DNA from: Methanolobus chelungpuianus
GTDB lineage: Archaea; Halobacteriota; Methanosarcinia; Methanosarcinales; Methanosarcinaceae
Assembly: GCF_024500045.1 (NCBI RefSeq)
Contig: NZ_JTEO01000004.1
Coordinates: 248,001-312,000, forward strand
Reading direction: 5' to 3'
DNA: 64,000 nucleotides
Positions 35,801 to 43,482 of this stretch are shown here, one piece after another. A program made the translations under genes and the position numbers. Under the pieces are notes generated by a model. The model was not told the DNA's origin, did no database searches, and was given only the letters and a program-made list of their open reading frames with translations. How positions within the stretch are numbered: position 1 is the first letter of the stretch; each line of letters opens with the position of its first letter.

Positions 35801-36034
35801 TCCATCTCGGCCATGTATAACAAGGAATTTGCCCTGTATCGACTTGGCAAGTCTTCGGAGGCAGCTGAGATACACCAGGCCATAGAGCTTATCGATCCGG
35901 AATTCGTAATATCGCTGCAGGACAGGGGCACAGCTTTCTTCCTGCCAGGGTCATACAGCGATACCCTTGATTACGAACTGCCTGTAAGATGGTACGATGG
36001 CAATTCCGAAATCATTAGCGTGAATCAGACATGA
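32813..36034 (+). CDS. Secreted giant TPR protein (1073 aa)
   Basis: An N-terminal signal peptide (residues 6-25, VLSLTLMLIATSLFCSLAAS) precedes about 20 TPR units. Units have the form AxxxYDxALxLDPxxxxAWYxKGxxLxxLGxYxEA. Three linkers rich in S, G and N interrupt the array (about 127-170, 380-405, 580-650). There is no C-terminal membrane helix, so the protein is free outside the membrane or bound to other surface proteins. Function is unknown; TPR arrays scaffold assemblies. It is the second of three TPR genes here and divergent from the hydrolase pair, with 255 bases of AT-rich leader between. Confidence 0.88.
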   Translation: MKTRRYVLSLTLMLIATSLFCSLAASTGNEAKDLNSNAVALTKNGTYDLALQYYDLSLALNPSDAGTLDNKVSALFLSGQYKEAYEANEVLLNRYPGSPAAHFKKGLILYATGDYEGAVSSYDMSLKMLTKGGSDYDNGFDIGSVVLSGSDTSSLAGSQDNSLIASFDPRAASILYQKGKALEKLGRYEEALECYENATGVTSGFADSLFRKAVRSYESGEYDKAVQSLDSVLLMEPYNAAVWYQKGLALDAMGDHEGAISCYSQVVEVDPFHSSALLSRAKAWEKLGDAGSAIEDYDRLLLIDPSSTEAWYGIGRNYEAQGNYEYALRAYEQILVYDPGNKAIWSKKGFLLDSLGMYDEAILAYDTALQLRSERVNSVAGQQAQVSDMFASAVESMPAYDENPAFTSDTAGIWYNKGLAYDRLGRHKEAVDAYDKVLAQEKGIAVVWYKKAVALDKMQQYDKAINCYAQALKIDPSSARVWYETGRDYDRLGKTGQALKAYSSALEQDPYFAAAWYSSASDMSRLGKHNESLEYYDRALELEPGSVDAWFRKGNSLESLGRYDEALVCYEQVLQLQPSHPDALEKVNSGLKGQSGNSSILLGTAAGAKNNSLIGGMGNSVQLPDAFVLYNANPLTSAPATRKAGSTYEILGMPVGLDQLWAGRGDALNGLNRPEDAMACYDKALMLNSNSAAALSGRGSSLDLLGMHQEALSLHEKALRAQPNDPDVLLRTGISYYGSMDEWTALEYFDRVLQQDPNNREALYYRANVSERLSLYSYAIDSYDAMLAEDPLDKDILYKKGLAQYEAQMYADSMATFDIILEHDPANLTMLMHQSMSSAKLGKYEKAIGYYERILEAEPGDIEVLFIMGATYERSGQYSMAIETYDRILELEPENTRALNHKGFAYYLMGEPAKAADVFDRSISIDSSNPSSWYHRGMLAYLLSSPKGAVYYYNKALELDPDCTTAWYNKGFVQNVRGDTEGAIESYDRVLQLDPVSISAMYNKEFALYRLGKSSEAAEIHQAIELIDPEFVISLQDRGTAFFLPGSYSDTLDYELPVRWYDGNSEIISVNQT

Positions 36035-36072
36035 GCTCAGGGGCCTGACTTCCGTCAATGGGGATATCACAA

Positions 36073-36081
36073 GCTTTATCG
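36073..36081 (+). promoter_or_regulatory. TATA-like box for HAD phosphatase gene
   Basis: GCTTTATCG is centred 28 bases before ATG 36105. This implies a leaderless transcript and argues against the upstream in-frame GTG at 36081. Confidence 0.45.
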
Positions 36082-36104
36082 TGCATATCTCCCTTTTTTC
36101 ACCC

Positions 36105-36749
36105 ATGCTGAACTCTCTTATCTTTGACATGGACGGCGTACTGCTGGACTCCATGAACTCGCACGCAGATGCCTGGATACAGGTTTCCCGCGAATGGGGT
36201 GTGGACGTCTGCAGGGATGATATATACGAGATAGAAGGGGCCAATCATGTACTGGGTCTCCAGTGGCTTTTCCAGAGAGCCGGCATGGAATTGTCTCCCG
36301 AACACTACGGTCCTATACTTGCAAGGAAGGTAGAGATATTCTCAAGCATAGCCTGCATCAGGCCCTTTGAAGGGACCGGCGACTGCCTTGATAAACTGAA
36401 GGCATGCTTCAATCTTGCAGTTGTAACAGGCTCCGAGAGGGTAACTGTCACAAGATTGCTCGATGAGTTCTTTCCGGGCATCTTCGATGTAGTGGTCTGC
36501 GGCGATGATGTGGCCAGAGGGAAGCCCTTTCCCGACCCTTATCTCAAGGCAGTTGAAATGCTTGGCGTATGCAAGGAGGAATGCATAGTTATAGAGAATG
36601 CTCCTATGGGTGTGGAAGCGGCTAAGAATGCAGGGCTTTTCTGTGTCGGTATCCCTACATATGTTGCTGCGGACAAGCTCTCAAAGGCTGATATAGTGCT
36701 TGACGGCCATCCCTCCCTTCACAAGTATCTTCTCCGGATGCTTCCTTGA
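36105..36749 (+). CDS. HAD-superfamily phosphatase (beta-phosphoglucomutase-like)
   Basis: A 214-residue HAD protein with the full motif set: motif I FDMDGVLLDS (residues 6-15), a helical cap (about 18-85), motif II Thr/Ser in VVTGSERVT, motif III lysine in RGKPFPDPYL and motif IV IVIENAPMGVEAAKNAG. Members remove phosphate from sugars and related metabolites, or isomerise sugar phosphates. The substrate cannot be told. I start at the ATG at 36105, which places motif I at the normal distance from the N-terminus. Confidence 0.9.
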   Translation: MLNSLIFDMDGVLLDSMNSHADAWIQVSREWGVDVCRDDIYEIEGANHVLGLQWLFQRAGMELSPEHYGPILARKVEIFSSIACIRPFEGTGDCLDKLKACFNLAVVTGSERVTVTRLLDEFFPGIFDVVVCGDDVARGKPFPDPYLKAVEMLGVCKEECIVIENAPMGVEAAKNAGLFCVGIPTYVAADKLSKADIVLDGHPSLHKYLLRMLP

Positions 36750-36761
36750 TAGCTTCGGAAG

Positions 36762-36770
36762 GTTTTAAAG
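36762..36770 (+). promoter_or_regulatory. TATA-like box for small TPR gene
   Basis: GTTTTAAAG is centred 27 bases before ATG 36793, as for leaderless transcription. Confidence 0.45.
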
Positions 36771-36792
36771 CGAAATTTCCAATATATCATAT

Positions 36793-37524
36793 ATGGACAA
36801 TACGACAAACAGCACGGATCCGGGAAAGAAACTCCTGGAAGATCTAAATAGACACAAACAGGATTTCAGCCGTAATCCCAGCATGGACAATCTTTTCCAG
36901 ATCGTTGTCATTTATGATGCACTCGGGCAGACTGAACGCGGTTTAGGATTTGCGGAAGCCTTTCTGATGCAGGTGGAGGACGAAATGGAGAGGATTGTGC
37001 TGAATACGATGGTCCTGAGCATGGTGGACAGGGATGATGAGGCAATCGAGCTTCTTGGAAAGGCGGAGAAAAAGTTCCCGGAGGACATCAGGCTCAAAAG
37101 GTACAGGGGTATGCTGCTCAACAAGCAGGGGAAGTTCGACGAAGCTGTCGGCGCCTTTGACGCGTTGCTGGAAAATGAGCCGGATGATCTTGAATCAGTG
37201 TCCGGTAAGATCATGGCCCTCCTGGGATTGAGGAAGAATGAGCAGGCCATGAAAGCGTATCAGGACTCTATCGGCATTACTCCCACGGAAGCGCCGCAAT
37301 GGCACTTCAAGGGCATGATCGACGGGATGATGAGTGAGTGTCTTTTGAAGATGCAGCAGAGCGGTAAGGATGAGTCCCGTGAGAAGAAGCTCGCCGGGAG
37401 CTTTGATCGCATAAGCAACCTGATTGATACCTTCGGTCCGGATGTCCGGGATTTCTACAGGATGGGGCAGGTTGCAGGGAAGGAGGCCTATCATCTTACC
37501 ATGAATGACACGGGGAAGGAATGA
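36793..37524 (+). CDS. Small TPR-fold protein (243 aa)
   Basis: Helical repeats are visible at about residues 35-140, the clearest being DEAIELLGKAEKKFPEDIRLK and GKFDEAVGAFDALLENEP. Soluble, with no signal peptide. The third TPR protein within 9 kb, but it resembles neither of the large ones closely. It has its own TATA-like box and no ribosome binding site. Function unknown. Confidence 0.75.
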   Translation: MDNTTNSTDPGKKLLEDLNRHKQDFSRNPSMDNLFQIVVIYDALGQTERGLGFAEAFLMQVEDEMERIVLNTMVLSMVDRDDEAIELLGKAEKKFPEDIRLKRYRGMLLNKQGKFDEAVGAFDALLENEPDDLESVSGKIMALLGLRKNEQAMKAYQDSIGITPTEAPQWHFKGMIDGMMSECLLKMQQSGKDESREKKLAGSFDRISNLIDTFGPDVRDFYRMGQVAGKEAYHLTMNDTGKE

Positions 37525-37718
37525 ACCGGTCCCGGGGCAAATTCTTATTTTACTGCTCCTTTGTTCTCCACTCTTTATGCAGAGGGGTACACTTAAGATC
37601 ATGATCTGTTCTTGGTGGTCCTATATGGCAGAATAGTGAATGCTATTTTAGCCTTTTCAGGCAAATTTAGCTTGAATCAGGGAAAGTCTTATAAGATATT
37701 TTTGTCCACCTTGGGTTG
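37525..37718. promoter_or_regulatory. Leader and promoter of the coenzyme M cluster
   Basis: About 190 bases without a gene. CTTATAAGA at 37688-37696 is a TATA box centred 27 bases before ATG 37719. This marks the probable transcript start of the cysteate synthase operon at or near its first codon. Confidence 0.5.
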
Positions 37719-38975
37719 ATGGAAAAATATACTGCGACTTGTTTACACTGCGGGGAAAGGCATGATCCATATTCGCTGAGTTGCAGGAATGGTGATGATG
37801 CATTATTGCGCACCATTTATTCATCCAGTCGCCTCAATTGTGCCGACCTGCCGGGAATATGGCGTTACAGGGAATGGCTGCCTGTCCGGGGAATGATCGA
37901 AGAGGGCTCAGGAAGGACTGTAACCTACAAAAGCACGGCTTTTGCCTCGGCATTGGGACTTGAGGACCTGTGGATAGCCTTTAACGGTTACTGGCCGGAA
38001 AAGGATGCCAGGATGATGACCTGTACGTTCAAGGATCTGGAGTCCTTCCCTACCATGCAGCGCCTTAGGGAACTGGGTGATACAGGGGTGATGGTGGTTG
38101 CATCCGCAGGCAATACTGCGAGGGCCTTTTCCCATGTCTGCAGCATAACCGGTCAGCCCCTGTTGCTGGTTGTCCCGGAGGGGAGTGCACACAGGCTATG
38201 GACCACACATGAAGATACCTCTGCAGTCTGCCTTGCCACAGTGGAGGGTGATTACTTCGATGCCATTTCCCTTGCGGGCAGAATAGCTTCCATGGACGGC
38301 TTCGTGAATGAGGGCGGGGCCAGGAACGTAGCCAGAAGGGATGGTATGGGCACGGTGATGCTTGATGCTGTCCTCACCGCAGGCTCACTGCCGGACCATT
38401 ACTTCCAGGCTGTAGGAAGCGGTACAGGCGGCATATCGGCGTGGGAAGCATCTATAAGGCTCATCGGGGACGGAAGGTTTGGCTCAAAGCTCCCGCGTCT
38501 TCACCTGGCCCAGAACATTCCCTGTGCACCCCTGTATTCTCTCTGGCACGGGAAAGATGCGGTATCGACATCATGCCCCGGGGAAATGTATGATGATGTG
38601 CTGTTCAACAGAAAGCCCCCATACGGGACAAGGGGCGGTGTCAGGGATGCACTTGAGGCTACCCGCGGCACGATCTATGCGATCAGCAATGATGAGGCTT
38701 CCGGCGCACAGTCCCTTTTTGAAGCGGAAGAGAATATCGATATAAATCCTGCTGCAGCCGTGGCTGTTGCAGCACTTGTGCAGGCTGTCAGGAAAGGCAG
38801 CGTGCTTCCGGAAGACCGCATAGTCCTGAATATCACGGGAGGAGGTCAGAAAAGACTGATGCAGGACCTTCCAGTGAGATTGATGAAGCCTTCCGTGAGG
38901 GTATCGGCAAATGACCCGAATGCGGAGAGAACGATCATAACTACGGTACAGAGTATGTTTGGTGTGAGAATATGA
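37719..38975 (+). CDS. Cysteate synthase (threonine synthase-like PLP enzyme)
   Basis: A 418-residue PLP fold II enzyme. The N-terminal cysteine pair CLHCG, the lysine in [14 protein letters not shown] (PLP Schiff base, about 69-82), the Asn motif [12 protein letters not shown], and the phosphate-binding [10 protein letters not shown] are present. In Methanosarcina the threonine synthase paralogue at this locus makes L-cysteate from O-phosphoserine and sulfite, the entry to coenzyme M. A plain threonine synthase is the alternative, but comD and comE four and five genes downstream favour cysteate synthase strongly. The conversion of cysteate to sulfopyruvate needs an aminotransferase not seen here. 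It overlaps the next gene by 4 bases. Confidence 0.92.
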   Translation: MEKYTATCLHCGERHDPYSLSCRNGDDALLRTIYSSSRLNCADLPGIWRYREWLPVRGMIEEGSGRTVTYKSTAFASALGLEDLWIAFNGYWPEKDARMMTCTFKDLESFPTMQRLRELGDTGVMVVASAGNTARAFSHVCSITGQPLLLVVPEGSAHRLWTTHEDTSAVCLATVEGDYFDAISLAGRIASMDGFVNEGGARNVARRDGMGTVMLDAVLTAGSLPDHYFQAVGSGTGGISAWEASIRLIGDGRFGSKLPRLHLAQNIPCAPLYSLWHGKDAVSTSCPGEMYDDVLFNRKPPYGTRGGVRDALEATRGTIYAISNDEASGAQSLFEAEENIDINPAAAVAVAALVQAVRKGSVLPEDRIVLNITGGGQKRLMQDLPVRLMKPSVRVSANDPNAERTIITTVQSMFGVRI

Positions 38976-39736
38976 GCGAAGAACTGACTTTAACAATACT
39001 TGGCGGTGTCGATAAGGACGGAGTCCCCGAACCGGTAAAGTTCCTTGAAGTAAGCAAGGGTGAGATCATAGGCATAGTGGGACCTACCGGTTCCGGGAAG
39101 AGCACACTTATAGATGATATAGAACAGCTCGCCCAGGGTGATACACCTACCGGCAGGTCCATACTGATCAACGGTAAGAAACCTGATGCACTTACACGTG
39201 TCGACCCGCGCAAGAAGCTGGTTGCCCAGTTGTCCCAGAAGATGCACTTCCTGGCGGATATGACAGTTGCGGACTTCCTGCAGATGCATGCGCGCAGCAG
39301 GGGCAAGGGCCCCGGTCTTGTGGACAGGGTGATAGAGCTCGCCAACACCCTCACTGGAGAACCCATCTCCCCTGACACCTACCTGACGGTTCTCAGCGGG
39401 GGCCAGTCAAGGTCCCTGATGACCGCAGACATTGCGGTGATAAGCGATTCCCCTGTAGTGCTCATAGACGAGATCGAGAATGCCGGTATCAAGAAGCAGG
39501 AAGCTCTCCAGTTGCTTGCGGGCGAGGGCAAGATCGTGGTTGTTGTCACACATGACCCTGTCCTGGCACTCATGGCATCCCGCAGGATAGTTATCCGCAA
39601 CGGCGCAATGGTAGACATTATTACCACCAGCAGGGAGGAGCAGGATGTGTGCGGCAGGATCACCCAGGTGGATAACTGGCTCATGTCCCTGAGAGAGACC
39701 ATCCGCAGGGGAGAGATCGTAGAGGAGCTTGCATGA
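38972..39736 (+). CDS. Soluble ABC-type ATPase of coenzyme M cluster
   Basis: A 254-residue ABC ATPase without transmembrane partner. Walker A is GPTGSGKST (37-45), the signature is [10 protein letters not shown] (about 140), Walker B is [11 protein letters not shown] (about 160) and the switch His is in VVVTHDP (about 190). The signature [11 protein letters not shown] is unlike that of transporters, and D-loop residues are also unusual. In methanogens such stand-alone ABC proteins include the A2 component that activates methyl-coenzyme M reductase, so an activation or assembly role is possible. It overlaps both neighbours by 4 bases (cysteate synthase, GTPase), so production is tightly coupled. 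Confidence 0.87.
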   Translation: MSEELTLTILGGVDKDGVPEPVKFLEVSKGEIIGIVGPTGSGKSTLIDDIEQLAQGDTPTGRSILINGKKPDALTRVDPRKKLVAQLSQKMHFLADMTVADFLQMHARSRGKGPGLVDRVIELANTLTGEPISPDTYLTVLSGGQSRSLMTADIAVISDSPVVLIDEIENAGIKKQEALQLLAGEGKIVVVVTHDPVLALMASRRIVIRNGAMVDIITTSREEQDVCGRITQVDNWLMSLRETIRRGEIVEELA

Positions 39737-40431
39737 AGCTGGTGGTACTCGCAGGTACGCCGGGCTCAGGTAAAACCTCCGTACTGCTCCACACCATCAG
39801 GACACTGGTAAAAAGCGGAAAAAGACCGGCAGTGGTCAAGGTCGACTGCCTGTGGACGGATGACGACCAGCGCTTCGGCAAGCTTGGCATCCCTGTGCAC
39901 GTAGGCCTTGCAAAGGATATGTGCCCTGACCATTTCACGATCTATAATACAGATGCAATGCTGGACTGGGGTGCATCGAACAATGCCGATATAGTGCTCA
40001 ATGAGACTGCAGGGCTTTGCCTGCGCTGCGCACCTTATCCCGACGAGTGCATGGCCATTTGTGTCATTGATGTCACAACAGGGCCCAACACACCCCTTAA
40101 AGTAGGCCCTCTCCTGACTACAGCGGATATCGTGGTAATGACCAAAGGCGACCTGGTCTCCCAGGCAGAGAGGGAGGTATTCAGGGAGAGGGTGCTTGAC
40201 GTGAATCCCAAGTGCATGATCATCGAATCCAACGGGCTTACAGGGAAAGGGGCATTCGAACTTGCGGAGCTGATATCGGAGGGTCCGGAAGTGCGCGACA
40301 ATATGGTACTGCGCTATAACCCTCCTCTTGCGATATGTTCCCTCTGCACCGGGGAGACCCGCGTGGCGCGCAAGCATCACATGGGAGTGCTGAGGCAGCT
40401 TGACGGCTTCATGGAGTACAGGGGTGAGTAA
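39733..40431 (+). CDS. G3E-type GTPase (CobW/HypB-like) with Cys motifs
   Basis: A 232-residue SIMIBI GTPase. The P-loop is GTPGSGKT (8-15). [12 protein letters not shown] carries C96 and C99 next to the switch II region. The base-recognition motif is VMTKGDL (about 133-139). A late [15 protein letters not shown] also carries a cysteine pair. HypB, UreG and CobW relatives hand metals to enzymes or power maturation. The paired cysteines could hold a metal or an Fe-S cluster between two subunits. It overlaps the ABC ATPase gene by 4 bases and ends 2 bases before the Fe-S protein gene. Confidence 0.85.
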   Translation: MKLVVLAGTPGSGKTSVLLHTIRTLVKSGKRPAVVKVDCLWTDDDQRFGKLGIPVHVGLAKDMCPDHFTIYNTDAMLDWGASNNADIVLNETAGLCLRCAPYPDECMAICVIDVTTGPNTPLKVGPLLTTADIVVMTKGDLVSQAEREVFRERVLDVNPKCMIIESNGLTGKGAFELAELISEGPEVRDNMVLRYNPPLAICSLCTGETRVARKHHMGVLRQLDGFMEYRGE

Positions 40432-40433
40432 CG

Positions 40434-41066
40434 TTGAGCGACATCCTGTCCCTCCTCCCGGGGTATAACTGCGGAAGCTGCGGCTTCAGGCAGTGCAGGG
40501 ACTTTGCGGCACAGTTGAAGGTTCCCGGAGACCTGCAGAAATGCCCCTTCCTTGAAAGGGATATGTTCAGGGAGAACCTGGGGAAACTCTCCGCGATTGT
40601 AGGTGCCGAGGCACCCGCAGAAGAAAGGATAGTAGGTGTCATCGACGGGCTCGAGGCTGATTTCATGCTGGCGCCCCTCAGGGACGAATGCTCCTGCAGG
40701 GAGTTCATCCATCCCTTTGACGGCTCGGTCGAAGTACGGGTAGGGGATTATATCCGCTACAGGCCCCTTGCATGCCCTGTGACACATTTTGCAAAGGTCA
40801 TTGATATCGACCCCGGTATATACACGATACATCTGGTGGGTCCCCTGCACCGGCTGGGCAGGGAGGACTTTAAGTTCAAGGAGCTGGGCCTCTGTATGAT
40901 ACTTGCCTTCGAGGGCAGGGTCTCCAGGGGAAAGCTCCCGAAGGTCGGCCAGACCGTCAGGTTCGTTCCCGAGTACTGCATGATGCAGAAGGTCCACTCA
41001 GGGATGGTCGTGGGCGTAGAGGGTAAGGATATACGTATAGAGGGCATAGACCTGAAAGTATGGTGA
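40434..41066 (+). CDS. Four-Cys Fe-S domain protein of coenzyme M cluster
   Basis: A 210-residue protein with TTG start (GGTGA 6 bases ahead). Residues 13-37 have the CxxC-x4-C-x15-C pattern (NCGSCGFRQCRDFA...KCPF), the [4Fe-4S] domain known from the corrinoid Fe-S protein CdhE and related reductive activators. Another cysteine cluster (CSCREF) sits near 85. The C-terminal half is beta-rich with RYRPLACPVTHFAKV. Electron delivery or activation fits the domain. It overlaps comD's open frame and precedes its chosen start by 26 bases. Its partners are surely the GTPase and the ABC ATPase. Confidence 0.8.
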   Translation: MSDILSLLPGYNCGSCGFRQCRDFAAQLKVPGDLQKCPFLERDMFRENLGKLSAIVGAEAPAEERIVGVIDGLEADFMLAPLRDECSCREFIHPFDGSVEVRVGDYIRYRPLACPVTHFAKVIDIDPGIYTIHLVGPLHRLGREDFKFKELGLCMILAFEGRVSRGKLPKVGQTVRFVPEYCMMQKVHSGMVVGVEGKDIRIEGIDLKVW

Positions 41067-41092
41067 GGGAACTATGCCATTGCAGGAAGAAA

Positions 41093-41590
41093 ATGACTCC
41101 GTCCAAAGCAGTGTACAACGGTATTAAGGATGCAGGTATTGATCTTATAGTCAGCGTGCCCTGCATTAACCTCAGGGAGCTCATTTCCCTGGTTGACAGG
41201 GACCCTGAGATCATCCACGTGCCTGTTACACGCGAGGAGGAGGGTGTCGGGATATGCGCCGGCGCCTATATGGGTGGCAGAAGGCCTGCGATACTCATGC
41301 AGAACTCGGGCCTTGGCAATTCCATCAATGCTCTCGCTTCCCTGAACCTTCTGTACGGCATCCCGCTCGTGATGATAATGAGCCATCGCGGTGTGGAAGG
41401 CGAACCTGTCTGCGCCCAGGTTCCCATGGGTGAGCTGACTCCGAAACTGCTGGATACGCTTGGTATCCCTTATTTTATCCCGGACTCCATGGCAAATGCA
41501 GCAGAGGATGTTAAAATGGCATGGGAAAGTGCCCTTGAGGGAAAGATGCCATCGGCAGTGCTCCTGCCGATCTCTTTCTGGAGAGGATGA
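41093..41590 (+). CDS. comD: Sulfopyruvate decarboxylase alpha subunit
   Basis: A 165-residue thiamine diphosphate enzyme subunit, the PYR-domain half. The TREEEGVGICAGAYMGGRRPA motif contains the catalytic Glu that activates the cofactor. MQNSGLGNSINALASL is also typical. ComDE decarboxylates sulfopyruvate to sulfoacetaldehyde in coenzyme M synthesis. I start at ATG 41093 since AGGAAGA lies ahead. The frame is open to ATG 41060, which would add VRELCHCRKK. The comE start overlaps its end by 4 bases. Confidence 0.95.
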   Translation: MTPSKAVYNGIKDAGIDLIVSVPCINLRELISLVDRDPEIIHVPVTREEEGVGICAGAYMGGRRPAILMQNSGLGNSINALASLNLLYGIPLVMIMSHRGVEGEPVCAQVPMGELTPKLLDTLGIPYFIPDSMANAAEDVKMAWESALEGKMPSAVLLPISFWRG

Positions 41591-42156
41591 TAATGAAACG
41601 TATGGATGCCATCAGGGAGATCTCCGGGAAGGCGGTGCAGAGCGATGCGCTTATTGTATGCAACATAGGGATACCCTGCAAGGAATTATGCAGCATACGT
41701 GACACCGACAACAATTTCTACATGCTTGGCTCCATGGGACTTGCTTCTTCCATCGGTCTTGGGCTTGCGCTCTCCCGGCCTCATAGGAAGGTCATAGTCA
41801 TTGATGGAGACGGCTCGGTGCTTATGAACCTGGGCAGCCTGGCAACCATAGCCACACAGGCCCCGGAAAATTACCTGCTTGTGATAATCGATAACGGCTC
41901 TTACGGCTCAACAGGCGACCAGCCTACAGCAACTGCAAAAGGAGCGGACCTTGCACAGCTTGCAAGGGGAGCCGGTAACAGCCTTGTGTGCGAGGTTCGT
42001 GACCCCCGGCACCTGGAACAGGCTCTGCAGGATATGGATCATGGGATTCTTGTTGTGAAGGCAGAGCCCGGGAATGCTGATGTGGCCACTATCTCCATGC
42101 GCCCGGAGGATATCCTTCGCAGGTTCATGTCCGGATCGTGTCGACCATCTGACTGA
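41587..42156 (+). CDS. comE: Sulfopyruvate decarboxylase beta subunit
   Basis: A 189-residue thiamine diphosphate-binding subunit, the PP-domain half. The cofactor motif GDGSVLMNLGSLATI...VIIDNGSYG (GDG-x25-N type) is intact. It forms the active enzyme with comD. The frame overlaps comD by 4 bases. Its last 32 bases overlap the convergent marker-16-like gene. An alternative start is the ATG at 41593. It is the last rightward gene of the cluster. Confidence 0.95.
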   Translation: MIMKRMDAIREISGKAVQSDALIVCNIGIPCKELCSIRDTDNNFYMLGSMGLASSIGLGLALSRPHRKVIVIDGDGSVLMNLGSLATIATQAPENYLLVIIDNGSYGSTGDQPTATAKGADLAQLARGAGNSLVCEVRDPRHLEQALQDMDHGILVVKAEPGNADVATISMRPEDILRRFMSGSCRPSD

Positions 42157-43408
42157 TCCTGAAAGAGCCGTCAAGTATCATCTGCCTGAGCTTTTCCTCG
42201 AGTTCCAGTGCTCTCTTGCGGTCCGACTGCCTCAGCACTATGGGAACCTCATGCATCTTCCCTCCGGCTTCGAATCGGATGCTCCCAAGCTCTGCGCTGA
42301 ACACGCTGCCGGGGCAAGTGGTGGTGCACAGTCCGCAGTTGAAGCACTGGCGCATGTTCATTACGGGCCTGTTATCCTTGTAATGTATGGCATCCATGGG
42401 GCAGCATTTCTCAGCAGCGCACTCATCGCACCGGATACAGAGCGAGGGACTGAACTCGACAGATATGTCAGTGTTCCTCCAGCCATCTGCGTAAGTGGTG
42501 CCCCCGATGGTCACGCGTCTGTCCACATCCATTACCGGCATTGGCACATCCTTATCTGTCATGGTGATGGCATCGATGACCGACTGGCTGACAACAGGTA
42601 TGGGTATCGCCCAGGAGACTATGCACTCGGGGCCGGCGGATGTGGAGAATCCTCCCATGAGCGCCGGGTCCATGTCGTGCATGTCTGCAAACCCTGTAAG
42701 ATTGGGTCTCGCCGGGCTGCTGCGTGTTCCCTCTCCTATCACAAAGCCCTGTGCCCCGTTCATAAGTATCCGGGTTCCCACGCCTATTGTCTCAAGCATC
42801 GGGTCGTTCTTGAGGGGATTGATCTGTCCGCATCCCGAAAAGGTGGCTGCCCTCATATCAGGTTCGAACTCAGTAGCGTGGAATATGGTGCCGATGGGCC
42901 TGTCCGAGCAGTTCACAAAAGCGGCATAGTTCTTGAATGTGTGACGGGTTGCAAAGAGCTTTGCGTGCGGTATCGCGTCTAGGGTAACCTGGGTCTGGAA
43001 AGCATTGTTCCCTTCGGTGATGACCGAGACATCTATCGTTTTCTTCTCTGCCATCTCCCGGAAAAGATGCCCTGCACCGTATCCGGGACTCAGATGCGAG
43101 TGTGCGGTCCCGAAGACTATCAGGTCCAGCATGCCGAGACTTTCGTTGGGACAGGGTCCCACATGTGCAGGCACCCCGTTGAGGAACACCTGTGAGGCTC
43201 TCTTGAAATGGAAAGGGGCTTCCACAGGGAAGGACAGCACGGCATACGTTCCGCTCATCACTGCCCTTGTGGCAGTTGTAACCACATCCACGTCCCGGAT
43301 GGAGATATTCTCACCTTTCTCTACAAGCTCGCAGATCTCCTGCGAGGTCATGACGACTGCACTGTTACTACCTATCTTCTTTCTGATATCTTCAATTGAG
43401 CGCTCCAT
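42125..43408 (-). CDS. COG1900/methanogenesis marker 16-like protein with ferredoxin domain
   Basis: A 427-residue protein. Residues 1-330 are the COG1900 (DUF39) fold with FSGCGQINPLKND and conserved GEGTRSSPARPNLTGFADM. Residues about 330-390 have two [4Fe-4S] motifs, CIRCDECAAEKCCP and CFNCGLCTTTCPGS. The COG1900 family has a proven member that turns aspartate semialdehyde into homocysteine, a sulfur transfer to an aldehyde. The marker-16 group keeps its ferredoxin on the same chain. Placed beside comE, the natural guess is sulfoacetaldehyde to coenzyme M by the same chemistry. This function is inference; the family is well supported. Confidence 0.88.
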   Translation of the reverse strand: MERSIEDIRKKIGSNSAVVMTSQEICELVEKGENISIRDVDVVTTATRAVMSGTYAVLSFPVEAPFHFKRASQVFLNGVPAHVGPCPNESLGMLDLIVFGTAHSHLSPGYGAGHLFREMAEKKTIDVSVITEGNNAFQTQVTLDAIPHAKLFATRHTFKNYAAFVNCSDRPIGTIFHATEFEPDMRAATFSGCGQINPLKNDPMLETIGVGTRILMNGAQGFVIGEGTRSSPARPNLTGFADMHDMDPALMGGFSTSAGPECIVSWAIPIPVVSQSVIDAITMTDKDVPMPVMDVDRRVTIGGTTYADGWRNTDISVEFSPSLCIRCDECAAEKCCPMDAIHYKDNRPVMNMRQCFNCGLCTTTCPGSVFSAELGSIRFEAGGKMHEVPIVLRQSDRKRALELEEKLRQMILDGSFRISQMVDTIRT

Positions 43409-43482
43409 GAATATTACCCCGTATCCACTCAGAGTGGTGTGTGAAAATAGAATAGGGGCCGGGATTTAAATATCTCTCGCTA

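Noticed and set aside
37719-38975. Threonine synthase
   Set aside because: The fold is the same, but the position at the head of a comDE cluster and the N-terminal CLHCG segment fit the cysteate synthase paralogue better.
42074-42982. 302-codon rightward frame opposite the marker-16-like gene
   Set aside because: It is antisense to a gene with clear motifs, is full of C/H/R from GC-rich third positions and has no ribosome binding site.
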